In this document: positions 5,867-13,920 of the stretch, one piece after another
How positions within the stretch are numbered: position 1 is the stretch's first letter
How the letters are laid out: every line of letters begins with the position of its first letter
Origin: an uncultured Clostridia bacterium
GTDB lineage: Bacteria; Bacillota; Clostridia; Oscillospirales; Oscillospiraceae
Assembly (NCBI GenBank): GCA_947169005.1
Contig: CAMVOG010000026.1
Span: 1 to 14,674, forward strand
Direction of reading: 5' to 3'
DNA length: 14,674 bases
Notes under the pieces: generated by a model
Database searches by the model: none
What the model was told of the DNA's origin: nothing
What the model saw: the letters and a program-made list of their open reading frames with translations, nothing else
Made by a program: the position numbers and the translations under genes

Positions 5867-5895
5867 TTGAAACCTGCAAAAGTCTATGTTAGAAT
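5867..5895 (+). promoter_or_regulatory. Strong promoter for the SLH surface protein
   Basis: TTGAAA (5867-5872), 17-base spacer, TAGAAT (5890-5895), with TG one base before the -10. A/T-rich DNA upstream (5820-5866) could act as an UP element. Transcription should start near 5902, leaving a long leader of about 124 bases. Confidence 0.75.
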
Positions 5896-5908
5896 AAGTG
5901 GCATGATA

Positions 5909-5996
5909 GAGGCGTTATGGTCTGATGAGAAATGCGCCTCAATTTGTCTTCTCATAAAATGGATGGCGACATCCCCTTTATGATTGCCCGAAAGGG
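5909..5996 (+). promoter_or_regulatory. Structured 5' leader of the SLH gene
   Basis: Several short stems are visible: GAGGCG (5909-5914) with CGCCTC (5935-5940); ATGAGAA (5925-5931) with TTCTCAT (5949-5955), which interlocks with the first so only one forms in a simple fold; GGATG-GCGA-CATCC (5961-5974) with a GNRA loop; and CCCTTT (5974-5979) with AAAGGG (5991-5996). I do not recognise a known riboswitch class. The RBS AGGAGG follows at 6011-6016. Confidence 0.4.
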
Positions 5997-6025
5997 AAAA
6001 ATTGTATTACAGGAGGCCGAAAGAA

Positions 6026-8896
6026 ATGAAAAAGAGACTCGGGGCGATCATTTTGGTCGCCGCCATGCTGCTGTCGTTATTCGCGTTTTCGGCGGCGGCA
6101 ACCGACATCAGTGAGTTTTCTGATGTCGACACGAGTGCCTGGTACTACGAGTACGCCAAGTATGTCGTAGAGAACGGGTACTTCAAGGGAACCAGCGTCG
6201 ATACGCCCAAGTTCGAGCCTGAGACGACCATGACGAGAGCGATGTTCGTCACCGTTCTGTCCCGTATCGAGGCGAAGAATACCGCCGGATTTGCGGTCGA
6301 TGATCCCGCCGCCCTTACCTTTACCGATGTCGATGACATTCCCGACTGGGCTGCCGGCGCCGTGAAGTGGGCTGCCGAAAACAAGATCGTGGAAGGCTAT
6401 CCCGATGGGACCTTCCTGCCCGGCGGCCACATTACCCGCGCCGAGATGGCCGTGATGATCAAGAGATACATCGACTATCATGAGAGAAAGACCCTCGTGA
6501 CTGAGCAGAAGGAGGCCAAGATCCTCCCCGCCTTCAAGGATGCCGATCAGATCCCCGAGTGGGCTGCCGCTGCCGTTGAGTACTGCCGTCAGCAGGGCAT
6601 CCTCATCGGCTTTGAGGACGAGACCATGCGCCCCAACGCCGATTCCACCCGCGCCCAGATCGCCGCTGTTGCTCAGCGTATCGACTTTGTGGCCAATTAC
6701 TGGACCATTTCTTATGACGCCAACGCCGCGGGCGTGGCCGCCCCTGCCGCTCAGTACGTGAATAAGGGTTATTCCGTCAAGCTGGCTGCCGGTATCAGCA
6801 GAGCGGGCTACACCTTCCTGGGCTGGGCCTTCTCCAGCACGGCCACTGCTCCCGATTACGCCGCCGGTGCTGATTACACCCCCAACGCGAACGTGGTCTT
6901 CTATGCCGTGTGGCGCGAGAACGCGACGCCTCCTGCTCCCGACACCGTTACCATCACCTATGATGCCAACGCTCCTGTTGACAAGATCCTCACCTACGGC
7001 GTGACTCCGTTTGTTGAGAAGATCAACGAGAAGGTCGCGGACGTCTTCGGCGCGTCTCAGGCTGCTGCTGCCAAGGCTGAGGGCTGGGTCGGCAACCACT
7101 CCGACGACAATAATCCCAAGGACATTGTCAGCGCCTCCTATGAAGAGCTCACTATCGCCGGCGGCCTCGTTGCCGAGGTCAACGCTCCCGAGGCTCAGAC
7201 CGATCTGGTCAAGAATGCTGACGTTGCCCTCCGCGGCGCCATCCAGCTGGAAGGCTTCAAGTTCCTGGGCTGGGCCAAGAACGCCGATGCCACTACCCCG
7301 GATTACGCCGCCGGCGAGACCATCCCGGCTGAAGCGATGACGCTGTATGCCGTGTGGGGCGCTGACGAATCCTATGTGGCTCCTCCCATTGAGATCACCG
7401 CTTCCCTCAGCGCCGGCCTGGGTGAGGACTTCATGGAGTCCGTCATCATCACCGCCGGTTATGCCGCCACCGTGCTTACCTCCGAGGGCGCCGGTACGCA
7501 GGCGAAGAATCTCTACGAGACTGTTGAGGCCGTTATGAAGGAGCTCCTGACGGAGTACGGCATCTATGATGAGGCCCAGCAGGCTTGGGAGGTTGCCAAG
7601 TCCAGCAAGACCATCCGCAATTTCATCAACAAGGTCTATGACCTGGCCTATGATTATCTCACCACGAAGGGCCCCGCTTACTGGGCCAACTTCAAGGACG
7701 AGAACGGCTACTACTTCGATAAGATGACCATCACCGTTGGCGGCCATGCGGATCAGGAGCTCTATGCCGACACCAACAGCGGCAAGGGTCCCACCAACTT
7801 CTACACCAAGGCCGGTGACGACAAGGTCGCCGCCAAGGCTATCTCCAAGTATATCGCCAAGGATATCGAGAAGCAGCTCCAGACCATCAATGAGCCCACC
7901 TCTCACATCACGCTGACCTTTGACGCCACCGTGAAGTTTGATGTGAACGACAACGGCTTCTACTCCAACCCCAATTACAAGCTCACCGCCACCCTGGATC
8001 TGGACGGCGAAGGCGATCCCAACGGCCCGGGCAAGCTCCAGTTCTACTATGACAAGGAGAACAAGTCCTACACCGTTATCGCCACCGTCAAGCAAAGCGA
8101 TGTGAACGCGCTCATGGCCGCCGCGGCCGAGGCTGTCGCTCCTGTGGCTGACCAGAAGATCCTTGACAAGCTGGCACTGGATGAGAACTACAACGGCATC
8201 AAGGGTTCCCTGTATCGCAGCCTCGTGACCGGCGCGACCCCCGGCGAGATTCTTGACCTCCTTGATTCTCTCGATGTCGGTATTGATGTGAATGCTGTCG
8301 CTGCCGATTACGGTATTGATTTGGCCGCGCATCCCGCTGTGAAGGATTATGTCCTGGCCGCCCTTTGCGACTTCTACTACAACAAGGCCCTTGAGATCCG
8401 CAGCCAGTACGAGGAGAACTCCTCCAACTGGTACAAGTGGTCCCCCGAGTCCTACGTTGAGGACGAGAGACCTGAGGCCGGCTTTACCTCCAAGTACGCT
8501 GTTGCGATGCTGCAGGATGCCATGACCATCCCGTTCGGCACGCTGGCCAAGGGGCTGACCAAGGATGTTGTTGTCGAAAAGCTCGGCGCGATCGACACCC
8601 GCTTCATGGACAATGTGGTCACCTACATCAACAACCTCCCCGGTACCGGCAAGATCACGTTCAATGGCTATACCTTCAAGAAGAGCGACTTCACCGCCCT
8701 GCGGGACGCTCTGGAGGCCCATAACGTTGCCGGCGCGATGCAGGCGATTTACGACCTGATCCAGAATGATGCGTTGAGAAATCTGTGCATGAAGGACTTT
8801 ATTACGTCCAACGCCACCACCGGTGGTCAGTCCGCGATCCTCTCTGTTCGCGGCCACAACCGTAACGCTACTCTGCGTCTGGTGATCGCTCCCTGA
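6026..8896 (+). CDS. Secreted SLH-domain surface protein with InlB B-type repeats
   Basis: A 956-residue exported protein. The ATG at 6026 lies 9 bases after AGGAGG and opens a clear signal peptide (KKR, hydrophobic core, cleavage near AAA-T at 25-26). Three SLH domains follow, about 31-81, 98-150 and 169-222, which should bind secondary cell-wall polymers; the signature TRAE is exact in the second (137-140) and altered to TRAM and TRAQ in the first and third. Next come two Listeria-Bacteroides (InlB B-type) repeats: 226-296 (ISYDANAAG ... GYTFLGWAF ... VFYAVW), and 309-444, interrupted by about 85 extra residues (roughly 318-402). Residues 450-956 match nothing I recognise: helical segments, a beta-rich patch at 625-690, no LPXTG motif, no membrane anchor. 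Codons ending in T (GCT, GTT) look commoner than in the neighbours. Likely an abundant S-layer-associated protein; function unknown. Confidence 0.93.
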   Translation: MKKRLGAIILVAAMLLSLFAFSAAATDISEFSDVDTSAWYYEYAKYVVENGYFKGTSVDTPKFEPETTMTRAMFVTVLSRIEAKNTAGFAVDDPAALTFTDVDDIPDWAAGAVKWAAENKIVEGYPDGTFLPGGHITRAEMAVMIKRYIDYHERKTLVTEQKEAKILPAFKDADQIPEWAAAAVEYCRQQGILIGFEDETMRPNADSTRAQIAAVAQRIDFVANYWTISYDANAAGVAAPAAQYVNKGYSVKLAAGISRAGYTFLGWAFSSTATAPDYAAGADYTPNANVVFYAVWRENATPPAPDTVTITYDANAPVDKILTYGVTPFVEKINEKVADVFGASQAAAAKAEGWVGNHSDDNNPKDIVSASYEELTIAGGLVAEVNAPEAQTDLVKNADVALRGAIQLEGFKFLGWAKNADATTPDYAAGETIPAEAMTLYAVWGADESYVAPPIEITASLSAGLGEDFMESVIITAGYAATVLTSEGAGTQAKNLYETVEAVMKELLTEYGIYDEAQQAWEVAKSSKTIRNFINKVYDLAYDYLTTKGPAYWANFKDENGYYFDKMTITVGGHADQELYADTNSGKGPTNFYTKAGDDKVAAKAISKYIAKDIEKQLQTINEPTSHITLTFDATVKFDVNDNGFYSNPNYKLTATLDLDGEGDPNGPGKLQFYYDKENKSYTVIATVKQSDVNALMAAAAEAVAPVADQKILDKLALDENYNGIKGSLYRSLVTGATPGEILDLLDSLDVGIDVNAVAADYGIDLAAHPAVKDYVLAALCDFYYNKALEIRSQYEENSSNWYKWSPESYVEDERPEAGFTSKYAVAMLQDAMTIPFGTLAKGLTKDVVVEKLGAIDTRFMDNVVTYINNLPGTGKITFNGYTFKKSDFTALRDALEAHNVAGAMQAIYDLIQNDALRNLCMKDFITSNATTGGQSAILSVRGHNRNATLRLVIAP

Positions 8897-8915
8897 AATA
8901 TCTGATCTGATCCCC

Positions 8916-8945
8916 TGCCGGAGGGAGGCTTGCCTCCCTCCGGCA
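8916..8945 (+). terminator. Hairpin after the SLH gene (terminator-like)
   Basis: TGCCGGAGGGAGGC (8916-8929) and GCCTCCCTCCGGCA (8932-8945) are perfect complements, a 14-base inverted repeat with a tiny loop, 20 bases after the stop codon. No T-tract follows, so it may halt exonucleases or transcription inefficiently rather than act as a classical intrinsic terminator. Confidence 0.6.
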
Positions 8946-8963
8946 CTCCAGTTGCATGGCCTG

Positions 8964-9018
8964 TGGGATATTTGAAGCGGCGCAGAGCTTGCTGCCTTGC
9001 GTCGCTTCAAGTATCTCA
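8964..9018. repeat. Long imperfect inverted repeat upstream of the pilus operon
   Basis: Positions 8964-8985 pair with 8997-9018 over about 22 base pairs including a few G-U pairs, with TTGAAGCG (8972-8979) and CGCTTCAA (9003-9010) as the perfect core and a loop of about 11 bases. It lies between the SLH terminator-like hairpin and pilB. I see no confident sigma-A promoter between it and pilB, so it may be an operator, an attenuator or a second terminator. Confidence 0.6.
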
Positions 9019-9088
9019 GAATGTGTTGCGAATTCAGATTGTAGTGTTGATTTGTATGAGAACCTTTGTTTGAAAGAGTGAACCGCCT

Positions 9089-10804
9089 TTGAATGAAAAG
9101 CTACTTGCCTATCTTTTGGAAAAGCATTTGATCAGCGCGGCCCAGGCTGAGCAGATCCGTGCCAAGCAGCGGGAGGACCACCGCTCTGTCCGCGAGATCG
9201 TGATTGAGGAAGAGCTGGTATCCGAGGAACAGCTTCTGGACGCGCTTTCTGCCGTATCGCGCATCCCCATCGTCCGCCTCTATGAAATGCCGGTGCCCAT
9301 GGACGTGCGCCAGCTTGTGCGCCCGGACATCCTGCGCAACAACACGATCATGCCCTTTGCGTACGATGAGGAGGACCCCGGCACCCTGTGCGTGGCCATA
9401 GACGATCCCCTGAACATGAAGGGGCGCGACCTGGTTTCCATGGCGAGCAAGTGCCGTGTGAAGCCCTTTCTGGCCGCGACGGGCGATATTCTGCTGACTA
9501 TTGACCGCTATTACGGCTCGGATGAGATTCGGGACGTGGCGGAGCTTTATACGCAAACCGCCGAGGAGGACCGCAGCATCGAGGACCAGATCATCCAGGA
9601 GGACGTCAACAGCTCCCCTGTGGTCATGCTGGTCAACTCCCTGGTTGAGCAGGCCGTTCGCCAGCGTGCGTCCGATATCCACATCGAGGCCGGGCCGGAC
9701 CGTATCCGTGTCCGCTGCCGCGTGGATGGCGTTCTCTACACCACCGCTACCTATGACCTGCGCATGCTGGCCGCCCTGGTGGCCCGCGTGAAGATCATCA
9801 GCGGCCTGGATATTTCCGAAAAGCGCAAGCCCCAGGACGGGCGTTTCACCGCCGTGGTGGACCGCCGCGAGTATGATGTGCGTGTTTCCACGCTGCCCAC
9901 GGTCTATGGCGAAAAGTGTGTGCTCCGTCTTGCCCAGAAGCTGGCGCTGCACCGCACCAAGCAAAGCCTGGGCCTTTCCCCCCGGGACATGGAGCGCTTC
10001 GATCATATTCTGAAAAACCCCAACGGCATCGTCCTGGTCACCGGGCCTACCGGCTCCGGCAAGTCCACGACGCTGTATACGGTTCTCAGTGAGCTGAACA
10101 GCGAATCCGTGAACATCGTCACGGTCGAGGACCCTGTGGAAGCGAATATCGAGGGCGTCAACCAGGTCCAGGTGAATCCAAAGGCCAATCTGACCTTTGC
10201 CAACGCCCTGCGCTCCATCCTGCGCCAGGACCCCGACATTATCATGATCGGTGAGATCCGCGACGCCGAGACCGCCTCCATTGCGGTCCAGGCGTCCATT
10301 ACGGGCCACCTGGTCGTCAGCACTCTGCATACCAACGATACCGCCAGCAGCGTGACCCGTCTGCTGGACATGGGCGTGGAGAGCTATCTGATCGCGGACG
10401 CCACCACGGGCCTGATCGCCCAGCGCCTGGTGCGTCGCCTTTGCCCCAACTGCAAGCGCCCGCATCAGCTTCTTGAGCATGAGGCAGAGTATCTGGGCAT
10501 GAGCCCGGCGGAGCGGGCCACTGCCACCGTTTGTGAGCCCGTCGGCTGCCAGCGCTGCAACGGCACGGGCTACTATGACCGCATCGGTATTTTCGAGATC
10601 ATGGAGCTTACGCCGACGCTGAAGGCGATGATCTCCCACCGGGCTTCCTCCAATGAGCTGCGAGACGCCGCTATCGCCGACGGGATGATGACCCTGCGGG
10701 ACAGCGTGCGCCGCCTTGTTTTGGACGGGACGACCTCCTTGACGGAAATGCAGCGGATCGTGATCGAGAATCTAAACGAAACGGATGAGGAGAGCTTCTC
10801 ATGA
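9089..10804 (+). CDS. pilB: Type IV pilus extension ATPase PilB
   Basis: A 571-residue cytoplasmic hexameric ATPase that powers pilin polymerisation. The N-terminal MshEN/GspE-N-type domain (1-140, starting NEKLLAYLLEKHLISAAQAEQI) is followed by the N2 and ATPase domains. Visible motifs: Walker A GPTGSGKS (319-326), Asp box TVEDPVE (345-351), Walker B DIIMIGEIRD (383-392), His box GHLVVSTLHTND (406-417), and a tetracysteine zinc site C452, C455, C487, C490, typical of PilB/GspE and absent from PilT. The start is a TTG at 9089; no ATG or GTG in this frame is available before the conserved N-terminus, and the upstream GAAAGAG is a weak ribosome binding site. It opens the operon and overlaps pilT by four bases (ATGA). 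Confidence 0.96.
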   Translation: MNEKLLAYLLEKHLISAAQAEQIRAKQREDHRSVREIVIEEELVSEEQLLDALSAVSRIPIVRLYEMPVPMDVRQLVRPDILRNNTIMPFAYDEEDPGTLCVAIDDPLNMKGRDLVSMASKCRVKPFLAATGDILLTIDRYYGSDEIRDVAELYTQTAEEDRSIEDQIIQEDVNSSPVVMLVNSLVEQAVRQRASDIHIEAGPDRIRVRCRVDGVLYTTATYDLRMLAALVARVKIISGLDISEKRKPQDGRFTAVVDRREYDVRVSTLPTVYGEKCVLRLAQKLALHRTKQSLGLSPRDMERFDHILKNPNGIVLVTGPTGSGKSTTLYTVLSELNSESVNIVTVEDPVEANIEGVNQVQVNPKANLTFANALRSILRQDPDIIMIGEIRDAETASIAVQASITGHLVVSTLHTNDTASSVTRLLDMGVESYLIADATTGLIAQRLVRRLCPNCKRPHQLLEHEAEYLGMSPAERATATVCEPVGCQRCNGTGYYDRIGIFEIMELTPTLKAMISHRASSNELRDAAIADGMMTLRDSVRRLVLDGTTSLTEMQRIVIENLNETDEESFS

Positions 10805-11850
10805 TCAATATAGAGCAGCTTATAGCCGATTCGGCGGAAAAGCTGGTTTCCGACGTGCACCTGACGGTAGGCCTGCCGCCAGTCGTGCGCATAGACGGCG
10901 CTCTTTTCAATGTCGATCTGCCGGCCTTGACGGATGAGGACGCGCTGGACGCCGCCAAACAGCTCTGCTCCGTCGCGCAGCTTGAGGAGCTGGAACGGGA
11001 GGGCGAGGTGGACTTCGCCGTGACCGTGGCGGAAAAAAGCCGTATGCGCTGCAACGTCTATCATCAGCAGGGCCATATCGCCATTGCCCTGCGTCTTTTG
11101 CCCCTGGTGATCCCTACGGTGGAGGAGCTGGAGCTGCCCCGCATCCTGGTGGAGCAGGCGGAAAAGCCCCGCGGCCTGGTGCTTGTCACGGGCCCCACGG
11201 GCTCCGGCAAAAGCTCGACCCTGGCGGCTCTGCTGGACCATATCAACCATACCCGCCGCCGCCACATCATCACGCTGGAGGCACCCATTGAATACATTCA
11301 TCAGCGGGATCAATGCATCATCAATCAGCGTGAGGTTGGCCTGGATACCATGAGCTTCGCCGCCGGCCTCCGCGCCGCCCTGCGGCAGGACCCGGACGTG
11401 ATCCTGGTGGGCGAGATGCGCGACCTGGAAACGATCTCCACCGCCATCACCGCCGCCGAGACCGGCCACCTTGTTTTCGGCACCCTGCATACCAAGGGCG
11501 CGGCCAACACCGTGGATCGTATCATCGACGTGTTTCCTGCCGAGCAGCAGGAGCAGGTGCGCATCCAGCTGGCGGACGTGCTGGAATGTGCCGTCGGGCA
11601 GACGCTGCTGCCCAGGATCGGCGGCGGCCGCCGCGCGGTCTTTGAGATTCTGATCGGGACCCCGGCCGTCCGTAGTCTGATCCGACAGAATAAATCCTTC
11701 CAGATCATCAACTCCATGCAGACGAGCAAGCGCCAGGGCATGCAGACGCTGGACGACGCGCTGGCCAGCCTGGTGCGCGCCAGACAGATCACCCTGGAGG
11801 ACGCTTTGAGCGCCTCCAGCGATCCTGCGGCCCTGAAGGGCATGCTGTAA
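10801..11850 (+). CDS. pilT: Type IV pilus retraction ATPase PilT
   Basis: A 349-residue cytoplasmic ATPase that depolymerises the pilus. The N-terminal PAS-like domain has the SDVHLTVGLPPVVRIDG motif (17-33). Catalytic elements are Walker A GPTGSGKS (131-138), catalytic Glu160, Walker B DVILVGEMRD (199-208), His box GHLVFGTLHT (222-231), and the C-terminal retraction motif AVRSLIRQ (289-296; usual form AIRNLIRE). It lacks the PilB zinc cysteines, which with the length and motifs settles PilT over PilB. One oddity: the Asp box reads TLEAPIEY (158-165) where the family normally has EDPIE, so Asp is replaced by Ala161. The ATG overlaps the pilB stop and has GAGGAG inside pilB, implying coupled translation. 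Confidence 0.95.
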   Translation: MINIEQLIADSAEKLVSDVHLTVGLPPVVRIDGALFNVDLPALTDEDALDAAKQLCSVAQLEELEREGEVDFAVTVAEKSRMRCNVYHQQGHIAIALRLLPLVIPTVEELELPRILVEQAEKPRGLVLVTGPTGSGKSSTLAALLDHINHTRRRHIITLEAPIEYIHQRDQCIINQREVGLDTMSFAAGLRAALRQDPDVILVGEMRDLETISTAITAAETGHLVFGTLHTKGAANTVDRIIDVFPAEQQEQVRIQLADVLECAVGQTLLPRIGGGRRAVFEILIGTPAVRSLIRQNKSFQIINSMQTSKRQGMQTLDDALASLVRARQITLEDALSASSDPAALKGML

Positions 11851-11880
11851 GCGATCTTCAACTTTTAGGGAGGTGGCCCT

Positions 11881-13098
11881 GTGCCTCAATACAGATACGT
11901 CGCGCTGAACCGGGAGGGGAAGCGGATCAAGGATACCGTGGAGGCTTCCACGCTGGACACGGCGCGAAATTCACTGCGCGGCTTCGGCTACACGATCCTG
12001 GAGATCAATGAGCTGGGCACCCTGAACAAGGATATCGACCTGCCCTTCCTCGGCAATCCCAAGAGCAAGGATATGGCGGTTTTCTGCCGTCAGTTCGTGT
12101 CGATCCTGCGGGCGGGAGTGCCGGTTTCCACGGTGCTGTCCATGCTGAGCCAGCAGACGGAGAACAAGAAGCTGCGCGACGCGATCCGCGCTATGCAGGG
12201 CGACGTGGAGAAGGGCATGTCCCTGGCAGCCGCCATGCGCCGCCACCCGCGCATCTTCTCCCCCATGCTGGTGAACATGATCGCCGCTGGCGAGGAATCC
12301 GGTAATCTGGAGCGCTCCTTCGAGCAGATGGAGATCTATTTCGATAAGGCGCGCAAGACCCGCGCCGCCGTGATCCGCGCCAGCATCTATCCCTGTATTC
12401 TGATCTTTGTCATGATCGTAGTGCTGATCGTGATGATGACCAGGATCATCCCCAAATTCATGGAGACCTTTGACGAGATCGGCATGGAGCTGCCCGTGCC
12501 CACCAAGATCGTGATGGCGATCAGCTATTGGTTCGTGGATTGGTGGTGGCTGCTGATTATCGTCATCGTCGTTCTCATCGTGGCAGGGGTCATCTTCGGG
12601 CGCACGGATAAGGGCAAGCATTTCTACGGCCTGCTCACACGCAAGCTGCCCATCGTCAAGCTGCTGACGGTCCGCTCCGCCAGCGCGACCTTCTGCCGCA
12701 CCCTGTCCCTGCTGCTCTCCTCCGGCATCAATCTGACGGAGAGCCTGGAGCTGACCGCCAGCAATATGCGGAACATCTGGTTCCGGGAGGCTGTGCAGAC
12801 GGTGCGCAGCCTGATCTCCCAGGGCTGGGGCCTCGGCAACTCCATTCAGAGCACCCGCCTCTTCCCACCTATGGTCAGCAACATGGTCTCCATCGGCGAG
12901 GAATCCGGCGACCTGCAGAATATGCTGGATAAATGCGCCGATTACTATGACGACGAGGTGCAGCAGGCTACGGAGCGTCTGATGGCGCTGATGGAGCCGG
13001 CCATGCTCATCATCATGGCCTTCTTCGTGCTGATGATCGTTCTGGCCATCTTCCTGCCGATGCTGAATATGACGCAGATGTACGACCAGTACCTGTAA
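11881..13098 (+). CDS. pilC: Type IV pilus inner-membrane platform protein PilC
   Basis: A 405-residue polytopic membrane protein of the GspF/PilC family that couples the motor ATPases to the growing pilus. Start is GTG at 11881, with AGGGAGGT 6 bases upstream. After an N-terminal segment typical of the family (YRYVALNREGKRIKDTVEAS), two GspF domains are visible, about 66-190 and 268-392, each carrying the repeat motif GEESGNLE (137-144) and GEESGDLQ (339-346). Membrane segments lie near 168-192, 222-240 and 374-394. Length is standard. It lies 30 bases after pilT and 8 bases before pilD, in the same transcript. Confidence 0.95.
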   Translation: MPQYRYVALNREGKRIKDTVEASTLDTARNSLRGFGYTILEINELGTLNKDIDLPFLGNPKSKDMAVFCRQFVSILRAGVPVSTVLSMLSQQTENKKLRDAIRAMQGDVEKGMSLAAAMRRHPRIFSPMLVNMIAAGEESGNLERSFEQMEIYFDKARKTRAAVIRASIYPCILIFVMIVVLIVMMTRIIPKFMETFDEIGMELPVPTKIVMAISYWFVDWWWLLIIVIVVLIVAGVIFGRTDKGKHFYGLLTRKLPIVKLLTVRSASATFCRTLSLLLSSGINLTESLELTASNMRNIWFREAVQTVRSLISQGWGLGNSIQSTRLFPPMVSNMVSIGEESGDLQNMLDKCADYYDDEVQQATERLMALMEPAMLIIMAFFVLMIVLAIFLPMLNMTQMYDQYL

Positions 13099-13106
13099 GG
13101 AGAAAC

Positions 13107-13862
13107 ATGGACAAGCTTTTGACTGTGATTTTTGCCGCTCTCCTGGGCCTTTGCGTGGGCAGCTTCACCAATGTGCTGATCTACCGCCTGCCCCGGGGGG
13201 AGGAATTCGTGAAAACGCCCTCCCATTGCATGAGCTGTGGACATAAGCTGCGCTGGTATGAAAACATCCCCCTTCTCAGCTTCCTGCTGCAAGGAGGGAA
13301 ATGCCGCTCCTGCGGCGTAAAGCTCTCGGCCCAGTACCCCCTTGTGGAGGGGCTTTGCGGGCTGATGTGGGTGGCCTGTGTGCTGCTGTTCTGGCCGGAC
13401 TGGGCCGCCATGGCGCTGACCTGCCTGCTCTTCCCCCTGCTCTGCGCGGTGGCCGTGATCGACTGGCGGACCTTTGAGATCCCCAACGGGCTCTGCATCG
13501 CCATAGCAATTCTTGGCATTATCCGCCTTTTGCTTGACCGGGAGCATTGGCTGTTGTATATTATAGGTATGTTTTCGGTCAGCCTGTTTTTCCTGATCCT
13601 ATGGCTTGTGACCGGCGGGCGCGGGATCGGCCTGGGCGATGTGAAGCTGATGGGCGCGGCGGGGCTGCTGCTGGGCTGGCAGAGGATCATCCTGGCCATG
13701 CTCGTGGGCTGCATCCTCGGCGCCGTGATCCACTTGATCCGTATGCGCCGCGGCGCCGGGAAAAAGCTGGCCTTTGGGCCTTATCTCTCGGCAGGGATCT
13801 GGCTTTCCGCCCTCTTTGGGGAATCCATCATCCGGGCTTATTTGGGTTTGATGGGGTTATAA
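13107..13862 (+). CDS. pilD: Prepilin peptidase PilD (A24 aspartic protease)
   Basis: A 251-residue integral membrane enzyme that cleaves the leader of prepilins at the Gly-Phe-type junction and in many species methylates the new N-terminus. The N-terminal cytoplasmic DiS_P_DiS domain has two CxxC pairs, C41-C44 and C66-C69, a zinc-site feature of bifunctional enzymes. Catalytic aspartates are D119 (AVIDWRTFEIPN) and D178 (GLGDVKLMG). Several hydrophobic segments follow, ending with FGPYLSAG (223-230). The ATG at 13107 lies just after AAGGAG, 8 bases beyond the pilC stop. Substrate pilins are not in the window. Confidence 0.95.
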   Translation: MDKLLTVIFAALLGLCVGSFTNVLIYRLPRGEEFVKTPSHCMSCGHKLRWYENIPLLSFLLQGGKCRSCGVKLSAQYPLVEGLCGLMWVACVLLFWPDWAAMALTCLLFPLLCAVAVIDWRTFEIPNGLCIAIAILGIIRLLLDREHWLLYIIGMFSVSLFFLILWLVTGGRGIGLGDVKLMGAAGLLLGWQRIILAMLVGCILGAVIHLIRMRRGAGKKLAFGPYLSAGIWLSALFGESIIRAYLGLMGL

Positions 13863-13920
13863 AGCGTTTTCGCGCCCGGGCTCAGCTCCGGCGCTTCAAG
13901 CCACGATGGAGGCAAAAGAT

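Larger units (their letters stand above)
5520..6025. other. Divergent intergenic region between gpx and the SLH protein gene
   Basis: This 506-base stretch holds the gpx leader and promoter (to 5625) and the SLH gene promoter and leader (5867-6025). From about 5626 to 5866 I see no convincing gene: a 78-codon frame on the minus strand has no family resemblance or good ribosome binding site. Around 5690-5750 is a GC-rich patch; 5800-5865 is strongly A/T-rich and includes the perfect palindrome of seven T, GC, seven A at 5827-5842. Confidence 0.7.

Noticed and set aside
5922..5960. CTGATGA resembling a hammerhead ribozyme core in the SLH leader
   Set aside because: The GAAA core after stem II, the cleavage triplet and the matching stem I are not found in the required order.
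5902..6025. A c-di-GMP (GEMM) riboswitch, attractive next to a type IV pilus operon
   Set aside because: I could not find the conserved GEMM core motifs or tetraloop-receptor pattern in the leader.
6077..9010. A 977-codon open frame on the minus strand opposite the SLH gene
   Set aside because: Gly/Val/His-rich antisense shadow with no signal peptide, domain or RBS; the SLH protein explains the region.
9101..10639. A 512-codon minus-strand frame opposite pilB
   Set aside because: Antisense shadow of a strongly conserved ATPase gene; no family resemblance.
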